Positions 16,738 through 24,591 of a DNA stretch of 64,000 bases are shown here, one piece after another. Location: assembly GCF_038069655.2 (NCBI RefSeq), contig NZ_CP150951.2:620001-684000 (forward strand). Direction: 5' to 3'. The notes under the pieces are model-generated. The model did not search any database, was not told the origin of the DNA, and saw only the letters and a list, made by a program, of their open reading frames with translations. Both the position numbers and the translations under genes were made by a program. Numbering within the stretch: position 1 is the first letter of the stretch; each line of letters starts with the position of its first letter. The DNA is from Yoonia sp. BS5-3 (GTDB taxonomy: Bacteria; Pseudomonadota; Alphaproteobacteria; Rhodobacterales; Rhodobacteraceae).

Positions 16738-17322
16738 ATGAAGCTCTTAAGCAAATCAGTCTTAGCCCTGTCACTTGGCTTTGCCCCTACCATCAGTCTT
16801 GCCGATTTTTCCGGCGCCTATGCCGGCGCAGGCATTGGGACCTTGAGCGGGAAACTAACATCAACGCTGTTCGATAGCTTTCTGGAAGCTGACAATTCCC
16901 TTGGTTTGAATGACAGTGCCGGTTTCACTGGGTTTGCAGGCTATCAGATTCAAAATGGCGCTTTCGTATATGGCGGAGAAATTGCTATCAATGCAGCGCC
17001 GGATGCCGAAATCGAAGGCGCCGATGGGTCTGGGCAGGACGGGGTTGCGACCGACGTGAAAGCCCGTTTGGGCTACGTTTTTGACACCAATTCAATGGCT
17101 TTCGCGACGGTCGGATACACAGCTGTCAGCGTCGACGACGGCTTTGATGAACAAGGGGATCTGGAAGGATTCCTGTTAGGTGCCGGTATCGACCATTTGC
17201 TTTCAGAAAACGTCGTCGTTGGTGCAGAATTCACCATGCGTGATACCGAAGGCGCGACCCAAAACGCCGACGTGACCATGAACACCAATTCGTTCGCGTT
17301 GCGCGTCGCTTATAAGTTCTAA
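16738..17322 (+). CDS. Small outer-membrane beta-barrel protein (paralogue 1)
   Basis: The 194-residue product has a signal peptide (MKLLSKSVLALSLGFAPTISLA) and a mature part of alternating beta strands ending ...NSFALRVAYKF, with the C-terminal phenylalanine typical of outer-membrane barrels. Motifs FSGAYAGAGIG, FAGYQIQNGAFVYGGE and the terminal strand are shared with the protein encoded at 21056-21649. The fold is that of 8-stranded OmpA/Omp25-like barrels. Start 16738 is set by AAAGGACC and the signal peptide. A role in surface structure is likely; ligand unknown. Confidence 0.85.
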   Translation: MKLLSKSVLALSLGFAPTISLADFSGAYAGAGIGTLSGKLTSTLFDSFLEADNSLGLNDSAGFTGFAGYQIQNGAFVYGGEIAINAAPDAEIEGADGSGQDGVATDVKARLGYVFDTNSMAFATVGYTAVSVDDGFDEQGDLEGFLLGAGIDHLLSENVVVGAEFTMRDTEGATQNADVTMNTNSFALRVAYKF

Positions 17323-17344
17323 ACACACACCCCACTAAAGTGAG

Positions 17345-17376
17345 CCCCCTGCCGAAGTCATTCAGCAGGGGGTTTT
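17345..17376 (+). terminator. Intrinsic terminator of the first OMP gene
   Basis: CCCCCTGC and GCAGGGGG arms around a 12-nt loop, followed by TTTT, starting 22 bp after the stop codon. Confidence 0.85.
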
Positions 17377-17412
17377 GGTGTCATCAAGCGCGCCATTTAA
17401 AATCAAGACCCA

Positions 17413-18261
17413 TTATGTCCGGTTAGTGATGCTCAACTCAGCATCGGCCTGCTTCAATTCTTGTTCAAAATGGTCTTTCATTTTGTGTGCTTCAGCGAGG
17501 TCAGCCTTTGACACTAAGGGACCAAACGGATCATTCACCGCAGCTTCGAAGTTAAGCGGGTCATCCTTGTTTGTCAGGCCCTCTTTGGCAAGGGTTGCAG
17601 ATAGGTCATGAAATCGATCACCCTCAGATGCGATCAGCATTTTTGCCAGCTCGCCAACGGCGGCCTTGGGGTCGTTCTGCATTTTGGCATGATTGACCGA
17701 AATTACATCAAAATCAGGGGTATCGAAAGCGACCGTCTTTGCATTTGGGTTCGTATCTGCATTCAGCTTATACCCTTTATCTGCATACTTTTTCAGATGG
17801 GTCATCAGCGTTGGCGACTGCGCAATCATGTCTTTCGCAGCAGGCGGCAAACCCGTTTCCCCGGACATTTCGTCGATAAAGGCGAGGTTTTCGTTCAGGC
17901 GTTCGAGGGTTGCGCCGGTTCTCGCTGGATCTACGGATGGCTCTTCTTTGACACCCTTTTGTCCTTCCAAGTTCGCAGGGCTTTGCTGATCAGGTTTGCG
18001 AAGCATGTGCCTGGCTGCATCCAGTTTCCGACCTGCGACCGCCGCAAAATTTGAAAGCATGTTGGCAGCACCATCGCGCCGCGCGGCAAAGAAGTTCTTG
18101 ACCCGCCCGATCACCGACCGATCCACTTGCGAGGGCGCTGCGTTGTCGGCCATTTGCATTTTCTGGCCGCCGATAGTCGCCGCATCCGTTTCATCCTGGC
18201 CCGGTTGCATGTCACCATAAACAAGCAAGTTGGAAACACCCGTCACACCTTCCAATGACAT
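17413..18261 (-). CDS. Hydrophilic protein of unknown function
   Basis: I do not recognise a family. The 282-residue product (start ATG 18261, preceded by GAGGAGAG) has no signal peptide and no membrane segment. The N-terminal third is low-complexity and rich in Gln, Asp and Ala. A basic amphipathic stretch lies near residues 55-95 (VIGRVKNFFAARRDGAANML). The C-terminal half looks globular and mostly helical, ending in a charged KMKDHFEQELKQADAEL helix. The composition is that of a secreted effector or regulator rather than an enzyme, but this is only an impression. It sits in the accessory block between the two OMP paralogues. Confidence 0.65.
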   Translation of the reverse strand: MSLEGVTGVSNLLVYGDMQPGQDETDAATIGGQKMQMADNAAPSQVDRSVIGRVKNFFAARRDGAANMLSNFAAVAGRKLDAARHMLRKPDQQSPANLEGQKGVKEEPSVDPARTGATLERLNENLAFIDEMSGETGLPPAAKDMIAQSPTLMTHLKKYADKGYKLNADTNPNAKTVAFDTPDFDVISVNHAKMQNDPKAAVGELAKMLIASEGDRFHDLSATLAKEGLTNKDDPLNFEAAVNDPFGPLVSKADLAEAHKMKDHFEQELKQADAELSITNRT

Positions 18262-18494
18262 CGCACTCTCCTCATGTCTGATACTTCTTGCTATCGGCAT
18301 AGCGCCTATCGACACGGGGCCCTGTCTCAAATGGTACTTTTACGTTTCGTTTTCTAAGGTCGCCTGATCCGGCATGACGATGCCTCAAACCGGCCCCAAT
18401 CTGGCCCTGCCGCCCATGTAACAGCTTATTGAGCTTTTATGCCTATTCTGCTGCAACTGGCGCAATGCGCGCCCCTTAACGGACGGCCCAGACA

Positions 18495-18770
18495 ATGCAT
18501 CAAGATGAATTCCTTCTCTCAGCCATGGCGCAGGTGGGCGCGATGCGTAAGTTAGTGCTAAGCGCGCTGGCACTGCGTTTGATCGAAGAATCCGAGCCGC
18601 TGCAGGCGCTAAATATGCTGGGTACATTAGTCACCGCCACGCCAACCATGCCTGCCAAAACAGACCAGGCCATTGATCCGGCCATGTCAGATATGCTGGC
18701 CGCGATGACCGATGATCATGTCAGCGGCATGATCGATGAATTGCGCGTTCATTTGGCGGTGGCTAGCTAG
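18495..18770 (+). CDS. Small hypothetical protein
   Basis: The 91-residue ORF is helical and methionine/alanine-rich (ALALRLIEESEPLQALNML, MSDMLAAMTDDHVSGMIDEL). No family is recognised and the ribosome site is weak. It converges on the free prodomain gene, with only 10 bp between stop codons. It lies in a region with no competing ORF of better quality, so it is kept with modest confidence. Confidence 0.5.
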   Translation: MHQDEFLLSAMAQVGAMRKLVLSALALRLIEESEPLQALNMLGTLVTATPTMPAKTDQAIDPAMSDMLAAMTDDHVSGMIDELRVHLAVAS

Positions 18771-18780
18771 GGTCAGGACC

Positions 18781-19134
18781 CTAGGGGAAAAAGTTAGGTG
18801 CTGGGGTGACGAACACATCGGCCACAAACTCATCCAGTTCTGCCGGTATTTTCGTCGAATGGGCTGGCGTGCCCACGGACATCGCTGCGTTTGGGCTAAG
18901 CCCGAACACATCCTCAAACAACCTGTTCTCGCCCGAAATCGACAAAGTGTTCAGGTTGCCGGACTGCACCGTGAACCCCAGCTGTTCCAGCCGTGTGCTG
19001 ATCTCTGCCGCCCGCAGATCGGTCACATCGCCCTGATTGGCGGTTGCCGCGCGACCGCTGCCCAAATCAAGGATTGATCGCCCATCGGGCCGTTTCATCA
19101 CCAATTGCGCGACGCTGTCGCTTTTGTCATTCAT
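18781..19134 (-). CDS. Free-standing prodomain-like protein paired with the S8 protease
   Basis: The 117-residue product aligns with the N-terminal prodomain of the protease encoded just upstream. DLRAAEISTRLEQLGFTVQS corresponds to protease residues 43-60 (DVRDATRALEEAGFTVFS); SGENRLFEDVFG corresponds to GSAKQFKEFFG; the C-terminal VTPAPNFFP corresponds to VARPPQYFAPS at the prodomain end. No protease domain follows. Free prodomains of subtilases often act as tight inhibitors or folding chaperones, so this may control the neighbouring protease. Ribosome site GGAGGATGAA is good. It follows the protease gene by 66 bp on the same strand. Confidence 0.8.
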   Translation of the reverse strand: MNDKSDSVAQLVMKRPDGRSILDLGSGRAATANQGDVTDLRAAEISTRLEQLGFTVQSGNLNTLSISGENRLFEDVFGLSPNAAMSVGTPAHSTKIPAELDEFVADVFVTPAPNFFP

Positions 19135-19200
19135 TTCATCCTCCGTTCGCGTGCCTATTGGGGGCCGCCGCGCAAAGCGTACCGCCCCCTAGAATAGTCG

Positions 19201-20745
19201 TTAGCGCGAGCGCAGTGTTTCGATCAGATCTTCGACGAAGTCTTTGGAAATCTCGGGCATCGCCCCCGAGCTGACCATCGCCATCTGCTGATCCTTGGGC
19301 GCCGAGAAGAACGTGGTTGCCACATCGCCCATCGTATTCAGATAGGCCCATTTGGCATCCGCAAGCCCTGCCCCCGTCGCCAGATCTGGGCCTGCGCCTG
19401 CGGTGTCCCCGTTGGCTGTGGTCCCCTTTTTGACATCGCGCGCGCTTTTGACCAGCTTTTCCTTGACCTGTGCCGGTGTCAAGCTGGAGTCTTTTTCCAG
19501 CATCAACGCGACGATCCCGGCGATTTGCGGACAGGCCGCCGATGTGCCGGAAAACAGCCCATAGCCATCGCTTGTCGAGCCCGTTGTTGGTGCGATCGCG
19601 TCGAGCGTAGCCCCTTCCTCAACCGGGAGCAGCAGGCTGGGTGCTTTGCCCCCGCCGATATCCACGCGCTTGCCCGTCAGCCCGCAGACATCTGGGCAGT
19701 TACGCCCCGGATAGAACCCTGATTGAAAGCTGGACGCATAGCTTGAGGCTTCAAATTCCGTGACATCGGGTAGGTTCACATGCACACCGCCGACCGAGAT
19801 CACATCCGGATGGCTGCCGGGGAAGGCCTTGTGCCCGTTCCCGGCCGAGAAACAGACCGTGACGCCGCTGGCCACGGCATTGGCAATCGCCGCCTCAAGC
19901 GGTTTGAGCCAGTTCGGGATCGCCCCCCCGTGATCCACATCATAGCCCCAGCTATTGGTGCAGACCTGCGGTTTGGGTGTGGAGTTCAGCAACACATTGA
20001 ATGAGCCGACCGGATCATTGCCAGCCTTGACCATCCGCAACCGGCAGTCTGGTGCATTGGCAAAGATATTTGCCGCCTCACCCGTCCCGTGCCCATTAGC
20101 GTCGGATGCTGCATCTGATGCACCCGGCCCAAGTAGCGTAGCCAGCAGCCGGTACCCCCGTTCCTTGTAGAAAGGGTGTTTGTAAAGCCCGGTGTCGATC
20201 ATCCCGACGACAACATCCTTGCCAGTCACCCCAAGCCGATGCACCCGCGCCGATCGCATGATCACGGACACCCCATCGGGCACCGTCAGGTATTGATAGG
20301 CGGCCGGATCAACCGGCGCGACCGGTGGGATGGCAGAGGGCGCGAAATATTGTGGCGGGCGTGCCACGACGGCCCCTTCAAGAAGGTCCTGGAATTTGTC
20401 CGGCGCTTGCATCAGCGCCTCTGCCGGATCGTCGCTGGTGCCCATGAATGACATGGTTCTTTCGGGACCCACATCCACTTTCTGCCGCGTCAGCTTGGCC
20501 CCAAAGAATTCCTTGAACTGCTTGGCAGACCCGCCCACCGACAGCGTGATGTCGCTGCTGGCCTCGGAAAACACCGTAAAGCCGGCCTCTTCCAGCGCCC
20601 GTGTCGCATCGCGCACATCCGATGTGGACGAGCGGAAACTATCGACGTTGCCCGTTGTTATCGCTTCTGTTTCTGCAAACAGGCTTTGCGGCCCAACGGA
20701 GCGCGGTGACACGTTTGCAATGACTTCATATTCAGTATCGGCCAT
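19201..20745 (-). CDS. S8 (subtilisin-like) serine protease with N-terminal prodomain
   Basis: The 514-residue product has a prodomain (about residues 35-137) and a subtilase domain. Catalytic residues are visible: Asp184 in GMIDTGLYKH, His219 in DANGHGTGEA, Asn303 in FSAGNGH and Ser402 in LFSGTSAACPQIAG. No Sec or Tat signal is present at the N-terminus, so it is either intracellular or exported by another route. A Fur-box-like palindrome lies 28-42 bp upstream of the start. The next gene on the strand encodes a separate copy of its prodomain, a likely inhibitor or chaperone. The natural substrate is unknown. Confidence 0.9.
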   Translation of the reverse strand: MADTEYEVIANVSPRSVGPQSLFAETEAITTGNVDSFRSSTSDVRDATRALEEAGFTVFSEASSDITLSVGGSAKQFKEFFGAKLTRQKVDVGPERTMSFMGTSDDPAEALMQAPDKFQDLLEGAVVARPPQYFAPSAIPPVAPVDPAAYQYLTVPDGVSVIMRSARVHRLGVTGKDVVVGMIDTGLYKHPFYKERGYRLLATLLGPGASDAASDANGHGTGEAANIFANAPDCRLRMVKAGNDPVGSFNVLLNSTPKPQVCTNSWGYDVDHGGAIPNWLKPLEAAIANAVASGVTVCFSAGNGHKAFPGSHPDVISVGGVHVNLPDVTEFEASSYASSFQSGFYPGRNCPDVCGLTGKRVDIGGGKAPSLLLPVEEGATLDAIAPTTGSTSDGYGLFSGTSAACPQIAGIVALMLEKDSSLTPAQVKEKLVKSARDVKKGTTANGDTAGAGPDLATGAGLADAKWAYLNTMGDVATTFFSAPKDQQMAMVSSGAMPEISKDFVEDLIETLRSR

Positions 20746-20772
20746 AAAAATAGTCCTTCTATAAATTTATTG

Positions 20773-20787
20773 AATGAGAATCATTAT
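20773..20787 (-). promoter_or_regulatory. Fur-box-like palindrome upstream of the S8 protease
   Basis: AATGAGAATCATTAT matches the core AATGATAATCATTAT of the classical Fur box at 14 of 15 positions, 28-42 bp upstream of the protease start codon. Many Rhodobacterales use Mur, Irr or RirA instead of classical Fur, so the regulator may be a Fur-family relative. Confidence 0.5.
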
Positions 20788-20892
20788 ACCATAAATTGCA
20801 TGATTTTTGAACGCTGCAGGCTGGACGTGTTTTTGTGCCGCGTAAAAGGGGCGCGCCTTTAACCGCAAATCATTAATTCTTCCTTAATTTCG

Positions 20893-20917
20893 AAATTACC
20901 TCGGTTTTTTACACGGT
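20893..20917 (+). promoter_or_regulatory. Shared upstream element, copy B (second OMP gene)
   Basis: AAATTACCTCG, seven bases, then ACACGGT, about 139-163 bp upstream of the second outer-membrane protein gene; counterpart of 16555-16578. Confidence 0.5.
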
Positions 20918-21055
20918 ACCTCACTTGATCCAGCCAACGCCGCAGCCTTAGACCAGCCGCTGGCAAGGGCGCGTGTTCGTGATGCGTGCAGCGCGCTGCG
21001 CCGTCTTTGTCATCAGTGAAACGGGGTGGGTGGGACCCCCTATTGGAAGAGTAAA

Positions 21056-21649
21056 ATGCAAAATATCATGAAACCTATCGCCGCTGTCATTATTGCGGCC
21101 CTCCCATCAGCTACCCTGGCCGATTTTTCCGGTGCCTATGGTGGTGCAGCACTTGGGGTCGTTAGCCCCAATCTGGATTTTTCCGATCTGCTTGAAGGCC
21201 TCATCGACGAAGACATCGTCATCGGTCTTGAGGACACGACGTCGCTCTCTGCTTTCGCGGGATACCAAATCCAAAATGGTGCATTTGTCTATGGCGGTGA
21301 GGTCGCGTTTACGACCGCACCAAACATGGAGTTTGTTGGTGTCAGCATCGACAATAGCGCAACTGACATCAAAGGCCGTCTTGGCTATGCCGTTGACGAT
21401 CAGCTGCTTGCGTATGGCGCGCTTGGGTATAGCCAAGTGACCATCGATATTGACGATATTGATCTGGAACTTGATGCAGATGGTCTGTTTCTGGGTGCCG
21501 GTGTCGACTATCTACTGACCGACAACATCGTTCTGGGCGCTGAAGTCAGCACCCGGAAGGTTTCCATCGATCTTGATGAGTTCGATATCGACCAGGATGT
21601 CGATCTGGACACCAACACATTTGCCCTACGTGCGTCTTACAAATTCTAA
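21056..21649 (+). CDS. Small outer-membrane beta-barrel protein (paralogue 2)
   Basis: The 197-residue product has a signal peptide (MKPIAAVIIAALPSATLA after a short leader) and a barrel-like mature part with FSGAYGGAALG, FAGYQIQNGAFVYGGE and a terminal ...NTFALRASYKF strand. It is clearly paralogous to the 16738-17322 product. Start ATG 21056 is favoured by GGAAGAG five bases upstream; ATG 21068 is an alternative closer to the signal peptide. Acidic loops (IDIDDIDLELDAD, LDEFDIDQDVDLD) are a distinctive difference and could bind cations. Confidence 0.85.
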   Translation: MQNIMKPIAAVIIAALPSATLADFSGAYGGAALGVVSPNLDFSDLLEGLIDEDIVIGLEDTTSLSAFAGYQIQNGAFVYGGEVAFTTAPNMEFVGVSIDNSATDIKGRLGYAVDDQLLAYGALGYSQVTIDIDDIDLELDADGLFLGAGVDYLLTDNIVLGAEVSTRKVSIDLDEFDIDQDVDLDTNTFALRASYKF

Positions 21650-21709
21650 GGCTGTATGAATAAAAAACGCGTCTGGCCAAGTATGTTGGCCCGGCGCATC
21701 ACCGCCTGA

Positions 21710-22660
21710 TCAGGCTGGTACCCGTAACACGCGCGGCACTTTGAATTCCACATTCTCTTCGGCAGTCACGATTTTTTCGACCGTTACATCGAACCGGGAT
21801 TTGAACGCATCGATCACCTCGTTGATTAGAACCTCTGGGGCCGAGGCCCCCGCCGTGATCCCCATCGTGCTGATCCCTTCAAGCGCCCGCCAGTCGATAT
21901 CTGTCGCCCGTTGGACCAACTGCGCATAATCGCATCCCGCCCGCGCGCCAACCTCGACCAGCCGTTTCGAGTTGGACGAATTGGGCGCACCGACAACCAG
22001 CATTGCGTCGCATTTCGGCGCCATTTCTTTGACCGCCTCTTGCCTGTTGGTTGTGGCGTAGCAGATGTCTTCTTTATGCGGGCCCACGATATTGGGAAAC
22101 CGCGCCTCTAAGGCGGCGACGATGTCTTTGGTGTCATCCACTGAAAGGGTCGTCTGCGTCACAAAAGCCAGCCGGTCCGCATCGCGCACCGTCACTTTTG
22201 CCACATCTTCAACCGTTTCGACAAGCAGCACCTCACCCTCTGGCAATTGGCCCATTGTCCCAACTGTTTCCGGGTGGCCTGCATGGCCGATCATGATCAT
22301 TTGCAAACCGTTGTCGGCGTGGCGCTGCGCCTCGATATGGACCTTGCTGACCAGCGGGCAGGTCGCATCCACATAGATCATTTCGCGCTGTGCCGCGGCC
22401 GCAGGCACCGCCTTGGGCACCCCATGAGCCGAGAAGATCACCGGGCGGTCATCAGGGCATTCGTCTAGCTCTTCGACAAAAACGGCCCCCTGATCGCGCA
22501 GGCTATCGACAACGAATTTATTATGGACGATTTCATGGCGCACATAGACGGGCGCCCCCCATTTTTCGAGCGCCATTTCAACGATCTTGATCGCCCGGTC
22601 CACACCAGCGCAAAAGCCCCGCGGCGCGGCCAGATAAAGTGTGAGGGGTGGTTTTTGCAT
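21710..22660 (-). CDS. ispH: 4-hydroxy-3-methylbut-2-enyl diphosphate reductase
   Basis: IspH carries out the last step of the MEP isoprenoid pathway, giving IPP and DMAPP. The 316-residue product has the three cluster cysteines in [12 protein letters not shown] (Cys17), [11 protein letters not shown] and, toward the C-terminus, the region around [11 protein letters not shown] with upstream [10 protein letters not shown]; the conserved HGVPK and GHAGHPE motifs are present. Start ATG 22660 follows CGGAGGC; the longer ORF reading is rejected. Confidence 0.96.
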   Translation of the reverse strand: MQKPPLTLYLAAPRGFCAGVDRAIKIVEMALEKWGAPVYVRHEIVHNKFVVDSLRDQGAVFVEELDECPDDRPVIFSAHGVPKAVPAAAAQREMIYVDATCPLVSKVHIEAQRHADNGLQMIMIGHAGHPETVGTMGQLPEGEVLLVETVEDVAKVTVRDADRLAFVTQTTLSVDDTKDIVAALEARFPNIVGPHKEDICYATTNRQEAVKEMAPKCDAMLVVGAPNSSNSKRLVEVGARAGCDYAQLVQRATDIDWRALEGISTMGITAGASAPEVLINEVIDAFKSRFDVTVEKIVTAEENVEFKVPRVLRVPA

Positions 22661-22793
22661 CGCAGCCTCCGGCGTTGCAGCAAGAGGTAAGCATTCGCGG
22701 CGCTGCCGTCCAGTATCACCTGCTGTGACAAAAAGGAGCGCGCGATGCGCGCACGCCATTCTCTGTCTGGCATGCGCGATCTTCCGTCAGGCT

Positions 22794-23366
22794 TTAGCCT
22801 TCTTCGGTCACTTCTTCTTGTTCATCCACGCGCGGCTCACGGGTCGGACGCCCGACCACATCGCGCAGCTCGTCAAGCTCAATGAAGTTATCCGCCTGAC
22901 GGCGCAATTCATCGGCGATCATCGGCGGTTGGCTGCGGATTGTGGACACTACAGAGACACGCACGCCTTTGCGCTGCAACGCCTCAATCAATGGCCGAAA
23001 GTCCCCATCGCCGGAAAAGAGCACCACATGATCGACATGCGGCGCGAGTTCCATGGCATCGACCGCAAGTTCGATATCCATGTTCCCTTTGACCTTCCGC
23101 CGCCCCATGCTGTCGGTGTATTCCTTGGCCGGTTTTGTGACCATGGTGAAACCATTGTAGTGCAGCCAATCCACCAGCGGCCGGATCGGTGAGTATTCGT
23201 CGTTTTCGAGCAGTGCTGTGTAGTAGAATGCGCGCAACATTTTGCCGCGCCGCATGAATTCCTGCCTGAGCAGCTTGTAGTCGATGTCAAAACCAAGCGA
23301 CTTTGCCGCCGCATAGAGGTTCGATCCATCAATAAAAAGCGCTAAGCGCTCGTCCCGGTAAAACAT
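22794..23366 (-). CDS. NYN-domain (LabA/DUF88) family protein
   Basis: The 190-residue product is a PIN-like NYN domain protein. It has the acidic start RLALFIDGSNLYAAAKSLG, KGNMDIELAVDAMELA and the diagnostic HVVLFSGDGDFRPLIEALQRKG, whose aspartates would bind metal in a ribonuclease-type centre. The C-terminus is acidic. Relatives are implicated in RNA turnover; targets are unknown. Start ATG 23366 follows GGAAGGAAATTTT. It is divergent from folK and 133 bp upstream of ispH on the same strand. Confidence 0.9.
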   Translation of the reverse strand: MFYRDERLALFIDGSNLYAAAKSLGFDIDYKLLRQEFMRRGKMLRAFYYTALLENDEYSPIRPLVDWLHYNGFTMVTKPAKEYTDSMGRRKVKGNMDIELAVDAMELAPHVDHVVLFSGDGDFRPLIEALQRKGVRVSVVSTIRSQPPMIADELRRQADNFIELDELRDVVGRPTREPRVDEQEEVTEEG

Positions 23367-23477
23367 AAAATTTCCTTCCAAATGTTTGTCCCGCAATACT
23401 GAGGTCTGCTGAGTGGCTTGCATGTCGCGAGACAACCCGTAATGTACTCTTTTCACCTTATCTGGCAAGTGTTGAAA

Positions 23478-24050
23478 ATGGACGAGATTGGCCGCTTAGC
23501 GCTTATTGCATTAGGAAGTAACGCGAATTCAAATTGGGGTAACCCTGCGGAAACTGTACAAAAGTCTATCCAGGCCCTGCAAAAATTGGCGCTTGGTCCG
23601 GTCCTGTCCAGCCCCCTGTATGGCACCCCCGCCTTTCCGCCTGGCGCCGGTCCAGACTTCGTGAATATGGCCTGCCGTTTTTTCACGAAGCTGTCTGCTG
23701 AGCCGTTATTGGGCGCTTTGCACGAAATTGAGGCGGATGCAGGCCGCATCCGCGACCAGCGCTGGCAACCCCGATGCCTAGATCTGGATTTGATTGCCCT
23801 GGGCGCAGATGTCTACCCCGATGCCATGACCCACGCCCAATGGCGCGATTTGCCGCTGAGCGCGCAGGCCAGTATCGCCCCCGATCAGCTGATCCTGCCC
23901 CATCCCCGCTTGCAAGACCGATCTTTTGTACTGGTCCCCCTGGCCGATATTGCCCCCGACTGGCATCATCCTTTACTCGATCTGACCGTGACGCAGTTGC
24001 GCGATGCCTGCCCAGAGGAAGATCGTTCAAGCGTCGTTTTGCTAACTTGA
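23478..24050 (+). CDS. folK: 2-amino-4-hydroxy-6-hydroxymethyldihydropteridine pyrophosphokinase
   Basis: FolK transfers pyrophosphate from ATP to 6-hydroxymethyldihydropterin in folate synthesis. The 190-residue product has the HPPK features: ALIALGSNANSNWGNP at the start, YGTPAFPPG, GPDFVNMACRF, and the signature RWQPRCLDLDLIALG followed by ILPHPRLQDRSFVLVPLADI. Start ATG 23478 is chosen at the beginning of the conserved part; its ribosome site is weak and the ORF could extend upstream to 23418. Confidence 0.94.
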   Translation: MDEIGRLALIALGSNANSNWGNPAETVQKSIQALQKLALGPVLSSPLYGTPAFPPGAGPDFVNMACRFFTKLSAEPLLGALHEIEADAGRIRDQRWQPRCLDLDLIALGADVYPDAMTHAQWRDLPLSAQASIAPDQLILPHPRLQDRSFVLVPLADIAPDWHHPLLDLTVTQLRDACPEEDRSSVVLLT

Positions 24051-24074
24051 TTCGCATGCTCAGGTCGCGGCGCC

Positions 24075-24098
24075 GGGCAAATTTCTAGAAATTTGCCC
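24075..24098. repeat. Perfect 24-bp palindrome between folK and rpoZ
   Basis: GGGCAAATTTC is followed directly by its complement through a TAGA centre. It is self-complementary over its full length. There is no T-tract, so it is a hairpin or operator rather than a clear terminator. Confidence 0.6.
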
Positions 24099-24130
24099 TG
24101 ACATACCATGCTTTCTGGGGCCAGAACCCC

Positions 24131-24159
24131 TTGTCAATATCGGGCAGACGTTCTACTTA
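24131..24159 (+). promoter_or_regulatory. Candidate sigma-70 promoter of the rpoZ operon
   Basis: TTGTCA (24131-24136), 17-bp spacer, TACTTA (24154-24159), 40 bp upstream of the rpoZ start codon. Confidence 0.55.
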
Positions 24160-24198
24160 GGCCACTTCTGACCCCCATTTGCATGTTGGAGTACGTCC

Positions 24199-24552
24199 AT
24201 GGCCCGCGTCACCGTAGAAGATTGCGTCGATAAAGTTCCTAACCGGTTTGAGCTGGTGATGCTTGCGGCCCATCGTGCGCGCGAGGTGTCGGCCGGTGCT
24301 GCCATCACGGTAAACCGCGACAATGACAAGAACCCTGTTGTTGCCCTGCGCGAGATTGCCGAAGAGACCCAACAAGCCGATGACCTGCGCGAGCGCATGA
24401 TCGAAAGCAACCAGACCCAGATCGAAGTGGATGAGCCTGAAGAGGATAGCATGTCACTTTTGATGGGCGCAGAAACTGACAAACCGGTTGAAGACGATAT
24501 GTCCGAAGAAAAACTGCTGCGCGCGTTGATGGATGCGCAGGGTCAACGCTAG
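24199..24552 (+). CDS. rpoZ: RNA polymerase omega subunit
   Basis: Omega helps assemble RNA polymerase and contributes to ppGpp binding. The 117-residue product begins [20 protein letters not shown] and has the conserved [12 protein letters not shown] segment; the acidic C-terminal tail is typical of alphaproteobacteria. It is immediately upstream of rsh, the ppGpp synthetase gene, the usual arrangement. Confidence 0.97.
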   Translation: MARVTVEDCVDKVPNRFELVMLAAHRAREVSAGAAITVNRDNDKNPVVALREIAEETQQADDLRERMIESNQTQIEVDEPEEDSMSLLMGAETDKPVEDDMSEEKLLRALMDAQGQR

Positions 24553-24591
24553 GGCCGCGATACCGGCCTGACATGGATAGGCACGGACCAG

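Larger units (their letters stand above)
20746..21055. other. Divergent intergenic region, protease/second OMP gene
   Basis: The 310 bp hold the Fur-like palindrome (20773-20787) next to the protease, an A/T-rich stretch around 20866-20892, and the shared OMP element (20893-20917). No further ORF or RNA gene is apparent. Confidence 0.6.

Noticed and set aside
22736-22755. GC-rich short palindrome (GCGCGC-GAT-GCGCGC) between ispH and the NYN gene
   Set aside because: Very low complexity and no T-tract; likely chance in high-GC DNA.
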